Source: an uncultured Lachnospiraceae bacterium
GTDB lineage: Bacteria > Bacillota > Clostridia > Lachnospirales > Lachnospiraceae
Assembly (NCBI GenBank): GCA_947575805.1
Contig: CANPOY010000007.1
Span: forward strand, 16,147-80,146
Reading direction: 5' to 3'
Length of the DNA stretch: 64,000 bases
The notes beneath the pieces were generated by a model. It worked only from the letters and a program-made list of their open reading frames with translations. It had not been told where the DNA came from and did not search any database. Below, piece by piece: positions 31,369 to 41,740 of this stretch. Each line of letters begins with the position of its first letter. The stretch's first letter is position 1. A program made the translations under genes and the position numbers.

Positions 31369-31442
31369 CCATAGTAAATATTATTCTATCATTCCCTGTT
31401 CCGAAAATCCACAGGACTTAACGCATACAAAGGATTTGGTTA

Positions 31443-31493
31443 TTGACTTTCTGAACAGTGTTCACTATAATATTTATGAACATCGTTCAGAAA
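31443..31493 (+). promoter_or_regulatory. TetR promoter with two operator palindromes
   Basis: TTGACT (31443-31448), 17-nt spacer, TATAAT (31466-31471). TGAACAGTGTTCA (31452-31464) in the spacer and TGAACATCGTTCA (31477-31489) just past -10; outer TTTCTGAAC...GTTCAGAAA dyad. Confidence 0.8.
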
Positions 31494-31501
31494 GGATTGT
31501 T

Positions 31502-32119
31502 ATGACTGAAAACAAAAAAAGCAAAAACCATATCATTGAAATTACTACGGAATTAATTAGAGAATATAACGGGAATACACAGAAAATCACCTCGCGTTTG
31601 ATTGCGGAACGGGCAGGTATCGGGTTAGGTTCCATCAATTATTTTTTCGGAAACAAGGATAACCTGATTACAGAATGTATTCAAAGAAGCCTCAATAAAA
31701 TGTTGGCAGGATTTGCACCGGACATAATGGATTTTACCGAAGATGACGGTTTTTCCGATCAATCCCGGTTAATCTCCTGGGCAAGCCAGACCTTTGATTT
31801 TCTTTTCGAAAATCAGGAAATTGCAGGCATTTCCATCCTAAGTGATATGCAAAATTATCTGGCTGACAGCAATTCCGTTTATACGCAAAAGGGATTTTCA
31901 TTTGCAATCCGAAGCTATCAAAACGAAGCACACAGAAAATTACTTATATTCCTTCTTGTCTCCGCTATGCAGACCGCTTTTCTTGCCAGAAACTGTGCAA
32001 AAGAAATTCTGGGATATAATTTATATTCCAAACCTGAGCGTGATCAGTTTATTTCTGACACAGTTCACCTGCTTTTACATGATATAAATGACAAAGAGGA
32101 CACTACCGATGAAAAATAA
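31502..32119 (+). CDS. TetR/AcrR family regulator
   Basis: MTENKKSKNHIIEITTELIREYNGNTQKITSRLIAERAGIGLGSINYFFGNKDNLITECIQ HTH. Confidence 0.88.
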   Translation: MTENKKSKNHIIEITTELIREYNGNTQKITSRLIAERAGIGLGSINYFFGNKDNLITECIQRSLNKMLAGFAPDIMDFTEDDGFSDQSRLISWASQTFDFLFENQEIAGISILSDMQNYLADSNSVYTQKGFSFAIRSYQNEAHRKLLIFLLVSAMQTAFLARNCAKEILGYNLYSKPERDQFISDTVHLLLHDINDKEDTTDEK

Positions 32120-32818
32120 TAAAAATATATGGCTTATTTTATCCATGCGCTGCCTGTTGTTTATCGCTATGTTTTCTTTCCTCAGTGTCATGACCCACAG
32201 GAACCTGACAGAGCTTACCCATTGGTGGTCAGCCATTGCATCTGTGATTAACATTGTTACTATTTGTATTCTATGGATTCTTTGCCGGCGTAACAATACA
32301 ACATATCGCGAAATGCTACGGTACGAAAAAGGCAGAAAAAGCGTGCTTCGCGGCTTTGTGTTTATTATTTCATGCTCTTGCTGGGTATGGGCGGAATGTA
32401 TCTGGCCGGATGGCTTTGCTATGGTATGTTTCCTTATTTTGCGCCGATGATGATAGCACCCATCCCTCCATATCTTGCCTTAATCAATATATTCATTCTT
32501 CCGCTGACGACGACAATCGCAGAAGACGGACTATATCTGGGATATGGCATAAACGGCTTCCCTTCAAAATGGGCAGCTGTCTTTGTTCCTGCATTTTTCT
32601 ATGCCCTGCAGCATAGTTTTATTCCTACGATATTTGATGTAAAATTTATGACATACCGGTTTTTGTCTTTTCTTCCTTTAACAATATGGATCTGTTTACA
32701 ATATCACAAGGGCAGTTCTGTTTCCTATATTATGACGGGCCACTGGATATTGAATATAGCTACCACATTACAAATTGCCGTAACTTCCTTTTATCCGGAA
32801 TGGTACGGAAGCTTTTAA
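32109..32818 (+). pseudogene. CPBP-like intramembrane protein, split by a -1/+2 frameshift near 32365-32372
   Basis: MKNNKNIWLILSMRCLLFIAMF...KSVLRGFVFII (frame of 32109) continues as MLLLGMGGMYLAGWLC...TTIAEDGLYLGYGING...ALQHSFIP...TGHWILN (frame of 32372). Confidence 0.7.
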
Positions 32819-32885
32819 AATCCTGCAGCACAGCAGGCTGCGGAGGCTTCACCCCCGCAGTCCCGGCAATCTCTCCCAATAATAT

Positions 32886-34853
32886 TTATTCCTTTGCTAA
32901 ACGTTGTTCCTTAATTTCTATCATATTAACTTTGTTCTTCAGGGTATTGCACAAAACTTCTACTGCGTATTTTCGTGTCTTGCCCTTATAGTCTAATTTT
33001 TCCAGGCGTCCTATCAAATCCTTTAACATATCTGCATCATCGCTGTAAAACTCATTTAGATTACTGAATCCATATACGTTTTCAAAACCTTTGGCAATAT
33101 CATAAATTCCTTTTAGGTCACCTGTTTTAATAACGTAAATCAGTTTGTCGAAATCAATATATTTGACAAAAGATTTTTTCCTATTAAACTTATCCGAATT
33201 CTCATAACAACAATTCAAAAAATCATTTCCGCTCGAATAATCCAGCATCTGGTCAATTTCTCTTATGTCCGCTTCCCTGTTTTTCTCCAATATAATAGAG
33301 TATAGCGGATCATACAATTTATGAAATAACGCTAAAGAATCTTGATCCGAAAAGTCCTGACCAAAATTTTCTACCTTAATTTCACCTTTCATATCCATTA
33401 GTTTATTATTCAAAGCAGTAGTAATATCATTGATAAATTCTTCTTGAACCAATTCCTTTTGTTTCAATATTACCAATAAGGTGATAATATCCTGATACTT
33501 CTGCGGCTTAAATTCATCATTTTCTATTTCCGCTTTAAAACATTGCAAACTTTGGTATATTTCTTCATCCTCAAGATAATACCATTTTTCTAGTTTATTA
33601 TATGCCTGCCTCATTGATGATTCTTCTTTATAATTTTCCACCTCTTGTAATTCACTTATAATGGCTTTTGCCGCATGGCATACCCGCGGTTCCTCAAGGA
33701 AAGACTCTTTGAACAGGTCATCTACAAATCTATATCCCTGAAGCTTCTCACAATTGTCATTCTCCAATCTTACAATCCCTATTTCAACATCATCTTCCCA
33801 ATTTTTAAGGGCTCTATTATTCTCAAGCGCGCAAGCTACTCTGATGGAATAAACGGCAAACCTTTCAAAGATTTCATCAAAGTACCGTTTATTTTGATTA
33901 TCGGTAAAATGTTTTCTGATAACATTATAAATTCTCTCAAAATGGATCAGCCATATCTTCATGATACGAATATTGCTATTTCTGCACTTATTCATACATT
34001 TCAATATTTCTTCTTTTTGCTGTATAAGTTTTTCAGAAAACTCTGAGGGATTTACAGTATCAAATATGATAGACTCATATTCTTCTTTTAAATATGGAGT
34101 GTATTTTAAAGTCAGGCCAATAACTTTTTCTTTTATGTCTTTATAAATGTAGTTTTCTGAATATATTTTTTCGTTAAATTTTTTTAAATCTTTAGCTGTA
34201 ATCTCATTTACATTATTACCTTTTTCCCCCGGAGTCTTTTCCTGCCTGAACTCCAGACTTTTTCCTGTCAACAGTGTGAGATACTTTGCTTCAATATTTG
34301 TATTGGCGTACATTTTACCTATATTGTCTTCATCCGCCAATATAATAACCTTACAGTTACAGTGTTCCACCAGATTATTAATCACACCAAATAATTCATT
34401 CATCGGAATAACACATCGTTCAAAATCATCCAGGCAGATGATCATATCTTTCAATTTAATGTTATTCTTTAATTCTTTTATACAGTTATCCAAATCTACT
34501 GATAAATTTTTAGTAGAAAATGTAAAAGTCTTACTAAAAACGCTTATTAACCTGCTAATTTGTTTGTATAACCTTTTCCTGCTGTTATCTCCTTGCAGCT
34601 TTGCCTCCACAAAATAATTCATAAGCAGCTCTTTTGACAATTGTTCTACCGAAGAGATACCATAAAGTGAAATATATACATTAGCTTTTCTATGACCTTT
34701 GCCATTTTCTGTTTTTGTTAATTCCGTTATTAAATAATGCCTATAAAGATATGTTTTCCCTGAGCCCCAGACACCGTTAATTAAAACTGCATAGTTTGCT
34801 TTTTCGTTATTCACATAATTTCTAATTACTTCTATTATTTGATCTTTTTTCAT
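32886..34853 (-). CDS. KAP-type P-loop NTPase
   Basis: 655 aa; Walker A LINGVWGSGKTYLYRHY, Walker B MIICLDDFERC, no obvious TM; AT-rich codons relative to neighbours. Confidence 0.8.
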   Translation of the reverse strand: MKKDQIIEVIRNYVNNEKANYAVLINGVWGSGKTYLYRHYLITELTKTENGKGHRKANVYISLYGISSVEQLSKELLMNYFVEAKLQGDNSRKRLYKQISRLISVFSKTFTFSTKNLSVDLDNCIKELKNNIKLKDMIICLDDFERCVIPMNELFGVINNLVEHCNCKVIILADEDNIGKMYANTNIEAKYLTLLTGKSLEFRQEKTPGEKGNNVNEITAKDLKKFNEKIYSENYIYKDIKEKVIGLTLKYTPYLKEEYESIIFDTVNPSEFSEKLIQQKEEILKCMNKCRNSNIRIMKIWLIHFERIYNVIRKHFTDNQNKRYFDEIFERFAVYSIRVACALENNRALKNWEDDVEIGIVRLENDNCEKLQGYRFVDDLFKESFLEEPRVCHAAKAIISELQEVENYKEESSMRQAYNKLEKWYYLEDEEIYQSLQCFKAEIENDEFKPQKYQDIITLLVILKQKELVQEEFINDITTALNNKLMDMKGEIKVENFGQDFSDQDSLALFHKLYDPLYSIILEKNREADIREIDQMLDYSSGNDFLNCCYENSDKFNRKKSFVKYIDFDKLIYVIKTGDLKGIYDIAKGFENVYGFSNLNEFYSDDADMLKDLIGRLEKLDYKGKTRKYAVEVLCNTLKNKVNMIEIKEQRLAKE

Positions 34854-35080
34854 TAAATTTGTCCTTTTGCTTTTTTAGTATATTTATTTTCTCAAAAGAA
34901 GTTTCTATTTCCCGTCGTTATTCGTTAATAATATTATAACATATTATGACTAAATATGAATTTATTTTAGTATTATTATATGTTAAACTTGTTTACACGA
35001 TTCTTTGTGTCTGTATAGATCATAAAAGATGATAAAAATTCATTTTATACAAATGAAGTTCTCTGTCTGTCCAAGTAAAT

Positions 35081-35112
35081 AGTGCCTGATGTGAATACTC
35101 ACATCAGGCACT
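35081..35112 (-). terminator. Long perfect hairpin downstream of GH3 gene
   Basis: AGTGCCTGATGTGA-ATAC-TCACATCAGGCACT, 14-bp perfect stem; modest T-rich tract on the minus side. Confidence 0.6.
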
Positions 35113-35139
35113 TAGACCGTTTTCTAAAAGTATTCTTTT

Positions 35140-37980
35140 CTATTCCGCCACTTCCTCTTTGCGTTCCCTCAGCCTCCTGCGAAGCTCCTCCTCCATGGAC
35201 TGTGTCATCACTATCTTCACATCCTTAAGCTCCATTCCGCTCATTCCGAAGAACAGCCTGATAAAGAACGTATAGTGGAACAAAGGCACGGGAAATTCTA
35301 TCGACCTTTTCTGCCACGCCTTCTCCGAGCCTGCAATTGTCACCGTACCCGACAACTGCTTATCCTGAAATACGGACAGAGGCAGCTGCGCCAGATCCAG
35401 AGCACCTTCGGATGCTCTGCAGGAAAATTCAAGCCGGAAGGTACCTCTTTCCTTCACTGCCACCTGTATGGTAGTGGACTTGCCTTTTGCCGTATTAATC
35501 AGCGAAGAATCCACGCTGACCTCATCCTGCACTTCCACCTTTAAAAGTGTACCCATGGCATCGTTCTCCTGTCCGGCACACTTTTGCAGTTTCCTGTCCA
35601 GCTCCGTTTCTCTGTGATTCTTTCTCAGATATGCCGGTGTTTCCAGCAGAAAGTGGCAGATATTAGCCGCACTCCGCACATACTCCCCTCTGGTTACGGA
35701 ACCTTTCTTTAATTCCTCCATAGAATTATCCCCGTTTGAATTGCTCAGGGCGTCTCCCGTCACCATATAAAGATCATTTTGCGCACGTATCATAGCCGCC
35801 ATATTCTGAATGGAGGCAGGTCTGCCTTCCTCGTTGGCCTTTGCCCACCAGTCGGTCATGACAATACCCTTATATCCCCATTCCTTCCGCAGAACCGTAG
35901 TAAGAAGGTCGTAGCTTCCCGCCGTCCAGAGCCCGTTGATGGGCCCATAAGTAGTCATAACGGAGCGGGCATTTCCCTCTGTAACCGCGATTTCAAAACT
36001 TCTTAAGTACAGCTCCCGCAGCGCTCTCTCGGATACCACGCTGTCCGCAAAATTGCGGCTGTGCTCCTGATTATTGCAGGCAAAATGCTTGATCGTGCCG
36101 GTGACACCGTATTTGTGCATGCCTCGCAGCTGCGCGGCCGCCATTTTGCCTGTCAGCAGGGGATCCTCGGAAAAATACTCAAAGTTTCTGCCGTTTAAAG
36201 GGTTCCTGTGAAGATTCATGCCGGGACCCAGCAGGGTGTCCACCTGATTCTTACGGAGTTCCAATCCCTCCCACTCATACAGCTCCTCCGACAGCTTTTC
36301 GTTAAAACTGCAGGCCAGGCAGGTCCCGTTTGGCATGGCAAAGGCAATGGTTCCGCAGTCCATGCGGATACCGCTGGGACCGTCGGCACAGCAGCCTGCA
36401 GGAATACCGTAATGATCCAGTGCCTCCGTGATACCGCCAAAGGCTCCGGCCGTCCCCGGTGTCACCTTAGGAGAGCACATTCCTTCGCCGCGAACCATAC
36501 AGCAAAGCTCTTCCTCCGTCAGCTGGGCCAGAAACTCTTCCATGGAAACCATTCCGCTTTCCACATCGGTAAGCTTATATCCCTTGTCTCCTGTAAATTT
36601 GCATTCCGGCAGCGTTTTCATTCGTTCCAGCCTCCGCCGGGCCGGATCCGTCGTGCGCAGAGGCGTCTGCTGCCAGGTAACCCCATAAGTACCGTCTTCC
36701 CGGGGATTTCCCGGCTTCATACGCTCGAAAACCGTCAGCGGCGCCAGGACTTCCTCCAGCTGTTTCAGCACCACCGTGTCACCACACACGGTATAGGTCC
36801 CGCTGCGTCGGGCGTCCCGTACATTTTCGCCCACATAGAAGACATATTCCCCCGGTTCCAGCACCAGACAGGATTTGTGACCCGTAATACCGCTGTCATC
36901 ATAGGAGGCGATGCAGGTCATGGAAATCTCAATGCTGATCTCCTGGCTTTCTCCGGGTGAAAGCTGCCTGGTCTTGACAAATCCGCAGAGCACCCTGACA
37001 GGCTTCCCCAGCATTCCCTGAGGTGCCTGACAATACACCTGAACCACCTCTTTCCCCGCACAGGCACCCATGTTTGACACCATAGCGTGTACGGTGATAC
37101 CCTCTGACAAAGTACCGCCTACCACGGCCCTTATATCGAAGTCCGTGTAGGACAGCCCAAACCCAAAGGGATACAGTATCTTCTCCGGCGCAAAGGTGGA
37201 AAAATAACGGTATCCCACATAAATGTCCTCTGCATAGCAATTTCTCACAGAATCTCCGTAATTTCTCGTGGAAGGGTAATCCGTAATATCACTGGCAATG
37301 GTATCGGCCAGCCTTCCCGAAGGACATACGTCGCCGCTAATTATATCCAGCACGCCGCTGCCGCCTTCCTGGCCGCCCTGCCACACATAAAGCACCGCAC
37401 CCGGCCGGTATTTATCCACCCACTTCATGTCAATGATATTACCCACGTTCAGCAACACCACAGTCCTGCGGAATACGCTGCACACCGTCTCCAGCATTTC
37501 CTCCTCTGTTTTCGTCAGCAGATAGCTTCCCTCGCCCGCAAAGTTGTCTTTGTCCTCTCCGGCAGTGCGTCCAACGATAATGACAGCAGTGTCGGAATCC
37601 TTTTCCGCCGCCTCGGCCAGCTCCCTTGAAACCGGCATCTCCTTCTGAAACCATGGCTCGCCGGCCCAACCTTCCCCTGCATAAAAAGGGTTGCTCTCCA
37701 GCCAGGTCTCATAAGCCTTAGTCAGCTCCCTGTTCAGCTCAAACCGTCCGTCCTTTTGCAGTGCCTCCCGAATACCCGTCACATAGGCCGTGTTCACCAT
37801 ACCCCCTGAGCCGGTTCCGCTCTTGTAGTAATTAAACTGACTTCTGCCAAACAGCGCAATCCTGCTGCCGCCGGGCAGAGGCAGGATGCTGTCCTCGTTC
37901 CTCAGCAGCACAACGCCCTCCGCCACTGCCTGTCTGGCCTTTGCCCCATACTTTTCCACCGAAAACACATTCTCACTCAT
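35140..37980 (-). CDS. GH3 beta-glucosidase-like, permuted domain order, with C-terminal beta-rich extension
   Basis: IALFGRSQFNYYKSGTGSGG near N-term; barrel motifs KHFACNNQEHSRNFADS and GYKGIVMTDWWAKAN near C-term; ~150-aa extension after the barrel. Start at internal MSENVFSVEKY. Confidence 0.9.
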   Translation of the reverse strand: MSENVFSVEKYGAKARQAVAEGVVLLRNEDSILPLPGGSRIALFGRSQFNYYKSGTGSGGMVNTAYVTGIREALQKDGRFELNRELTKAYETWLESNPFYAGEGWAGEPWFQKEMPVSRELAEAAEKDSDTAVIIVGRTAGEDKDNFAGEGSYLLTKTEEEMLETVCSVFRRTVVLLNVGNIIDMKWVDKYRPGAVLYVWQGGQEGGSGVLDIISGDVCPSGRLADTIASDITDYPSTRNYGDSVRNCYAEDIYVGYRYFSTFAPEKILYPFGFGLSYTDFDIRAVVGGTLSEGITVHAMVSNMGACAGKEVVQVYCQAPQGMLGKPVRVLCGFVKTRQLSPGESQEISIEISMTCIASYDDSGITGHKSCLVLEPGEYVFYVGENVRDARRSGTYTVCGDTVVLKQLEEVLAPLTVFERMKPGNPREDGTYGVTWQQTPLRTTDPARRRLERMKTLPECKFTGDKGYKLTDVESGMVSMEEFLAQLTEEELCCMVRGEGMCSPKVTPGTAGAFGGITEALDHYGIPAGCCADGPSGIRMDCGTIAFAMPNGTCLACSFNEKLSEELYEWEGLELRKNQVDTLLGPGMNLHRNPLNGRNFEYFSEDPLLTGKMAAAQLRGMHKYGVTGTIKHFACNNQEHSRNFADSVVSERALRELYLRSFEIAVTEGNARSVMTTYGPINGLWTAGSYDLLTTVLRKEWGYKGIVMTDWWAKANEEGRPASIQNMAAMIRAQNDLYMVTGDALSNSNGDNSMEELKKGSVTRGEYVRSAANICHFLLETPAYLRKNHRETELDRKLQKCAGQENDAMGTLLKVEVQDEVSVDSSLINTAKGKSTTIQVAVKERGTFRLEFSCRASEGALDLAQLPLSVFQDKQLSGTVTIAGSEKAWQKRSIEFPVPLFHYTFFIRLFFGMSGMELKDVKIVMTQSMEEELRRRLRERKEEVAE

Positions 37981-39109
37981 ATGCAGTCCTTTCCCTTCTG
38001 TGACATTTATTCCATACAAATTTTCCCCCCGATTTTATCAGTTCCAGCACCACCGAATACGCTAATGACACACCTGTCAATACCAGAAAAATCACTGCTG
38101 CATAGCGGAAAGAATAAATGAATCCTCTGAAAAGCGACATGTAGAAGAAGGTATGCACGAAAAACATATTCATGGAATACCTCCCCAGGAAAACCAGACC
38201 ATGGGACAGCACCGGAATGCCCGACACAAATTCCCCCACGAACCAGCATAGGAAGAGAGCAACAGGCGCGTCCAATATCCACAGGAAATAAGTGTGCACC
38301 ATGAAGTTCTGCCGGATCAGAACCGACACTGCCAGAAGCGCCAGACTTATGACAAGCTTCCAGCCTTTTCTCAGCTTCAGGGCAAAAAGCTTTTCCAGCC
38401 ACTTCTCTTCGGCCGCCACCGCTCCCAGAAGCATCACCAGGTAATACCTCTCCGTGTTTTCGCCCATCTGCAGCACTGACGGCAGCAACAGGGCAGGCAC
38501 GATTAAATATCGTCCTGCTTTCTTTACCGTCGGATAGACCAGGGGAATCATGAAAATAATGACAATGGCAATCTCCATATACCACCAGGTCATATTGAGG
38601 GTAGGGGTATCAAAAATTTCCGCCAGCCCCAGCATGTCCAGCATTGCAAACATCCCTCCCTGCCAGCCACCGCCGTACAGCTTTACATAATCAAAATGGG
38701 AAAACCACAGTATGTTCACGCTTGCGTACATGACTGCGAAGCTCCCCACCAGCTTCAGGCAGCGTATTCCCGCTTTTTTCAAAGTGCGGGCAAAATCATA
38801 TCCCTCCGCCGCATCCGCCATCAGTCCCTTTGTTATGCCATATGCACTCAGAAAAACGAACAGTGCGACGCAGATATTTCCGTACCCGCTGAGCATTAGA
38901 AATGCTTCCTGAGAAAATGGTCTGTGATCCACATGCAGTGTGACTAACAGCTCCTGGGACTCAAACAGGTGATAAAAGAGCATCAGCAGTATCGCCACAC
39001 CCTTAACTGCCAGCGTATCCCTTTTTTCAAACCTCGTCTTTGGTGTTTCCTTCCCTGATGTTTCATTTCTCTCCGGAAAATCCTTCTTCTTTGTCTGTAC
39101 TTCCTTCAC
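37973..39109 (-). CDS. Acyltransferase family 3-like membrane protein
   Basis: ~380 aa, ~10 TM; RDTLAVKGVAILLMLFYHLFE; probable GTG start at 39109 preceded by GGAGG. Confidence 0.8.
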   Translation of the reverse strand: MKEVQTKKKDFPERNETSGKETPKTRFEKRDTLAVKGVAILLMLFYHLFESQELLVTLHVDHRPFSQEAFLMLSGYGNICVALFVFLSAYGITKGLMADAAEGYDFARTLKKAGIRCLKLVGSFAVMYASVNILWFSHFDYVKLYGGGWQGGMFAMLDMLGLAEIFDTPTLNMTWWYMEIAIVIIFMIPLVYPTVKKAGRYLIVPALLLPSVLQMGENTERYYLVMLLGAVAAEEKWLEKLFALKLRKGWKLVISLALLAVSVLIRQNFMVHTYFLWILDAPVALFLCWFVGEFVSGIPVLSHGLVFLGRYSMNMFFVHTFFYMSLFRGFIYSFRYAAVIFLVLTGVSLAYSVVLELIKSGGKFVWNKCHRRERTAYE

Positions 39110-40889
39110 CGGTAACTCCTCCATTCATGACTCCGTAGAGGAACGGAATCGTAAACATAATCGGAAACGCATATCGCGGATGCAGATAAAAGCAGGGTGC
39201 CGCCATACAGATCAGCAAGCTGATAAACAGGGGAGCCAGCAGCACACCCCGCTTTAATTTCCCCCGCAGGGCAACTCCTGCGAGAATCAGCAAAAGCCAG
39301 GTGTATACACCCACATTCTCCAGAACAGCCAGAAAAGGAACATATCCTGCAAAACGATATATGAACAGCAGCACCTTGTCCATCCCCGGAATCAGGCCGC
39401 CCTGCCGAAACAGATCGGACTCCGCCTCATAGCGGATCGAGTTCACCGCGCCGGGATCAAACCATCCGTAAACATGGGCAAAAAACGCGTCCAGGTACAC
39501 CATTGGATGTTTCAAAAAGCCTGCTGCCCACACCTTAAAATAGGAAATCAGTTTTTCCGCACCGGAGTCCTTAAGGTATAACGCCTTTACCGGATCGGCA
39601 ATGTCAGGATTATAGCTTACCGCCACCAGATCCGCATCTGTCAGCACTCCATCTATCGCCTCCCGCTCCTCCGCCGTCAGTTCGTCACCGTAAAGCTGCA
39701 GATAACGTGCAGTCTGTTGGAAGGGTATGGAAAGCATTTCTCCCATGCTGCCCTTCTCCGCCGACAGGCCCGCGGACAGCGCCGCATTCCCTCCGAGACA
39801 AAGCACCAGGGGCAGCACCGCCGTGTACAGCAGCAAAATTTTTTTTCTATATGCAATCACCAGAATAATACCTGTCAATACCACCATATAAATGCCGTTG
39901 TTTCGCAACAGCCCCACCAGCACCTGGGCCAGCACAAGCTTTCCCCAGTAGATGGGCTTCCTGTCGCGGATACCTTCCGCCGCCAGCTCCTCCAGCAGCA
40001 GGAGATACCATATGACAGCGCCCATAAAAGGAACATCCTTGATCGCCGTGGACGCAATATTGGAATATACGGGTGCAAGCCCATAGACGCATACTGCCGC
40101 CAGTCTCAGGGAATAAGATACACCGCGCTTTGCCAGTCTTTCAGACGTACCTGCCAGTGCCGCCGCCAGCACTACCGCCTGCAGCAGGGTATAAAGAAAC
40201 AGCCCCGCATCGGCACTGCCGGTGAGCAGCCTTCCAAACCTGATGATGCCGCCGGCGATTAACGTATGCAGGAGGGGATGATGCGTAGAATAGCCCGTCA
40301 TTCCCAGCCCCTGTTCAACCTGTCCCAGAAAATCATAGCACAGGTTTCCCGGATATCCCAGAACAATAACGGGAATCCAGAGGATCAGCAAAAAAAGGAA
40401 TACATTGCGAAAGCTCTTTTCCCCCAGAAAGGCTTCCGCCTTCGCCGGATGCCGACCTGAAGCCGCAGCTCTTTGGTACAGATCCAGAAACAGGGCAATA
40501 CAATAGTGAAACAGGACAGAATAACCCGCAAAGGCCAGAAAAAAGCCCACCGCAGAGAAAACATCCCCAAAACAACTGCTGAAGCTTCCCCCCTGCCGAT
40601 AGCTTTGTCCTACCAACAGACAAAAAGAAAACAGATATGGCAGCACTCCTCTTTGATACAAATTCTTCCCCAAGTGCTGCCGCATCCAGCCGACAAAAAC
40701 CAGTGCCAGCAGAAAAATCAACAGTCCGTTTACGCTGTATTCTCCCAGCAGGCCCGTAACCTGTGCATAGAGATAGTGCATTCCCGATTTATAGTCTGCT
40801 CTGTTCAGCGACCCACTGTACTGCATCTGTACCGCAAATGCTATGAGAGCCGCCTGGAGAACAGCAGATACTTTTTTCCAAGCTTTCAT
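39063..40889 (-). CDS. Multi-pass membrane protein (DUF6020/GT-C-like)
   Basis: 608 aa, many TMs; YPGNLCYDFLGQVEQGLGMTGYSTHHPLLHTLI typical of this family. Confidence 0.75.
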   Translation of the reverse strand: MKAWKKVSAVLQAALIAFAVQMQYSGSLNRADYKSGMHYLYAQVTGLLGEYSVNGLLIFLLALVFVGWMRQHLGKNLYQRGVLPYLFSFCLLVGQSYRQGGSFSSCFGDVFSAVGFFLAFAGYSVLFHYCIALFLDLYQRAAASGRHPAKAEAFLGEKSFRNVFLFLLILWIPVIVLGYPGNLCYDFLGQVEQGLGMTGYSTHHPLLHTLIAGGIIRFGRLLTGSADAGLFLYTLLQAVVLAAALAGTSERLAKRGVSYSLRLAAVCVYGLAPVYSNIASTAIKDVPFMGAVIWYLLLLEELAAEGIRDRKPIYWGKLVLAQVLVGLLRNNGIYMVVLTGIILVIAYRKKILLLYTAVLPLVLCLGGNAALSAGLSAEKGSMGEMLSIPFQQTARYLQLYGDELTAEEREAIDGVLTDADLVAVSYNPDIADPVKALYLKDSGAEKLISYFKVWAAGFLKHPMVYLDAFFAHVYGWFDPGAVNSIRYEAESDLFRQGGLIPGMDKVLLFIYRFAGYVPFLAVLENVGVYTWLLLILAGVALRGKLKRGVLLAPLFISLLICMAAPCFYLHPRYAFPIMFTIPFLYGVMNGGVTGEGSTDKEEGFSGEK

Positions 40890-41041
40890 AATAATATTCC
40901 TTTAATATTTCTTTTATTATGCCTTACAAAGTATGAATTTTCAAGACAATAAAAAAAATTTCGGTTAGTTTTAACCGAAATCTTTTTTAGAGCTTCCCCT
41001 ATTCATAAGAAAATCATACTGTCATAAAACCTGAACCTTAC

Positions 41042-41740
41042 TTACATTTGCGTCCGCAGCTTAGCCCCCAGGGCCATCTTGGACACCGGCGCCTTATACA
41101 CTGCCAGGGAAATCAGATACTGCAGGAAACCGCAAACCAGAATCACCGCTGCCCCCAGGGCCGCTGTCAGTCCCCATCCTGCCCAGGATCCGTCAAAAAG
41201 CATTATATTTTCCAGCAGATTGTTTTGACTAAAACCAAAGACGTAACAAAAGAAAAATACAATTATAAACATAATTGTGGATGTATAAAAGTATTTAAAG
41301 CAGGCGCCGTAATACACCATGACGATTCCTGAAAGTATCGCGCCGGCAAACATCTGCATGGCTGCGGTAACTATTGCCGCCGGATGAAACCAGCATGTGA
41401 TCCCCATAATGACCACGGTGAACAAATATCCCGCCATCATCAGGGTAACGCTCAGAACCGCGGGAACAGAGGTCTGCAGCTTTCTTTTCCGGGGAGAGGT
41501 CTGCACCAGATTAGCAGCGCCGGCAGTAGAAAGCAGCTGCAGGAAAAGCAGCGCCACCATTGTCATGAAATAGCCTCCCGGAAGAGGACTGATATTTCCT
41601 CTGGTCGTTCCCCCCACAATGCAGGACAGGACGCAAAATAATACGCCAATCACCAGCAGAACCGCGCTGCTGATATAAGAAAGCTTTGCGGCATGCCCGT
41701 ATTTCATTATCTTAAACCCTAATTTCAGATTATTTATCAT
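41042..41740 (-). CDS. ABC transporter membrane protein (ABC-2-like)
   Basis: 232 aa, about six TMs; overlaps the next permease gene. Confidence 0.7.
   Translation of the reverse strand: MINNLKLGFKIMKYGHAAKLSYISSAVLLVIGVLFCVLSCIVGGTTRGNISPLPGGYFMTMVALLFLQLLSTAGAANLVQTSPRKRKLQTSVPAVLSVTLMMAGYLFTVVIMGITCWFHPAAIVTAAMQMFAGAILSGIVMVYYGACFKYFYTSTIMFIIVFFFCYVFGFSQNNLLENIMLFDGSWAGWGLTAALGAAVILVCGFLQYLISLAVYKAPVSKMALGAKLRTQM

Noticed and set aside
32820-32875. GC-rich hairpins between CPBP and KAP genes as a novel element
   Set aside because: Short stems (CTGCGG...CCGCAG, CCTGC...GCAGG) between convergent genes fit ordinary terminator structures.
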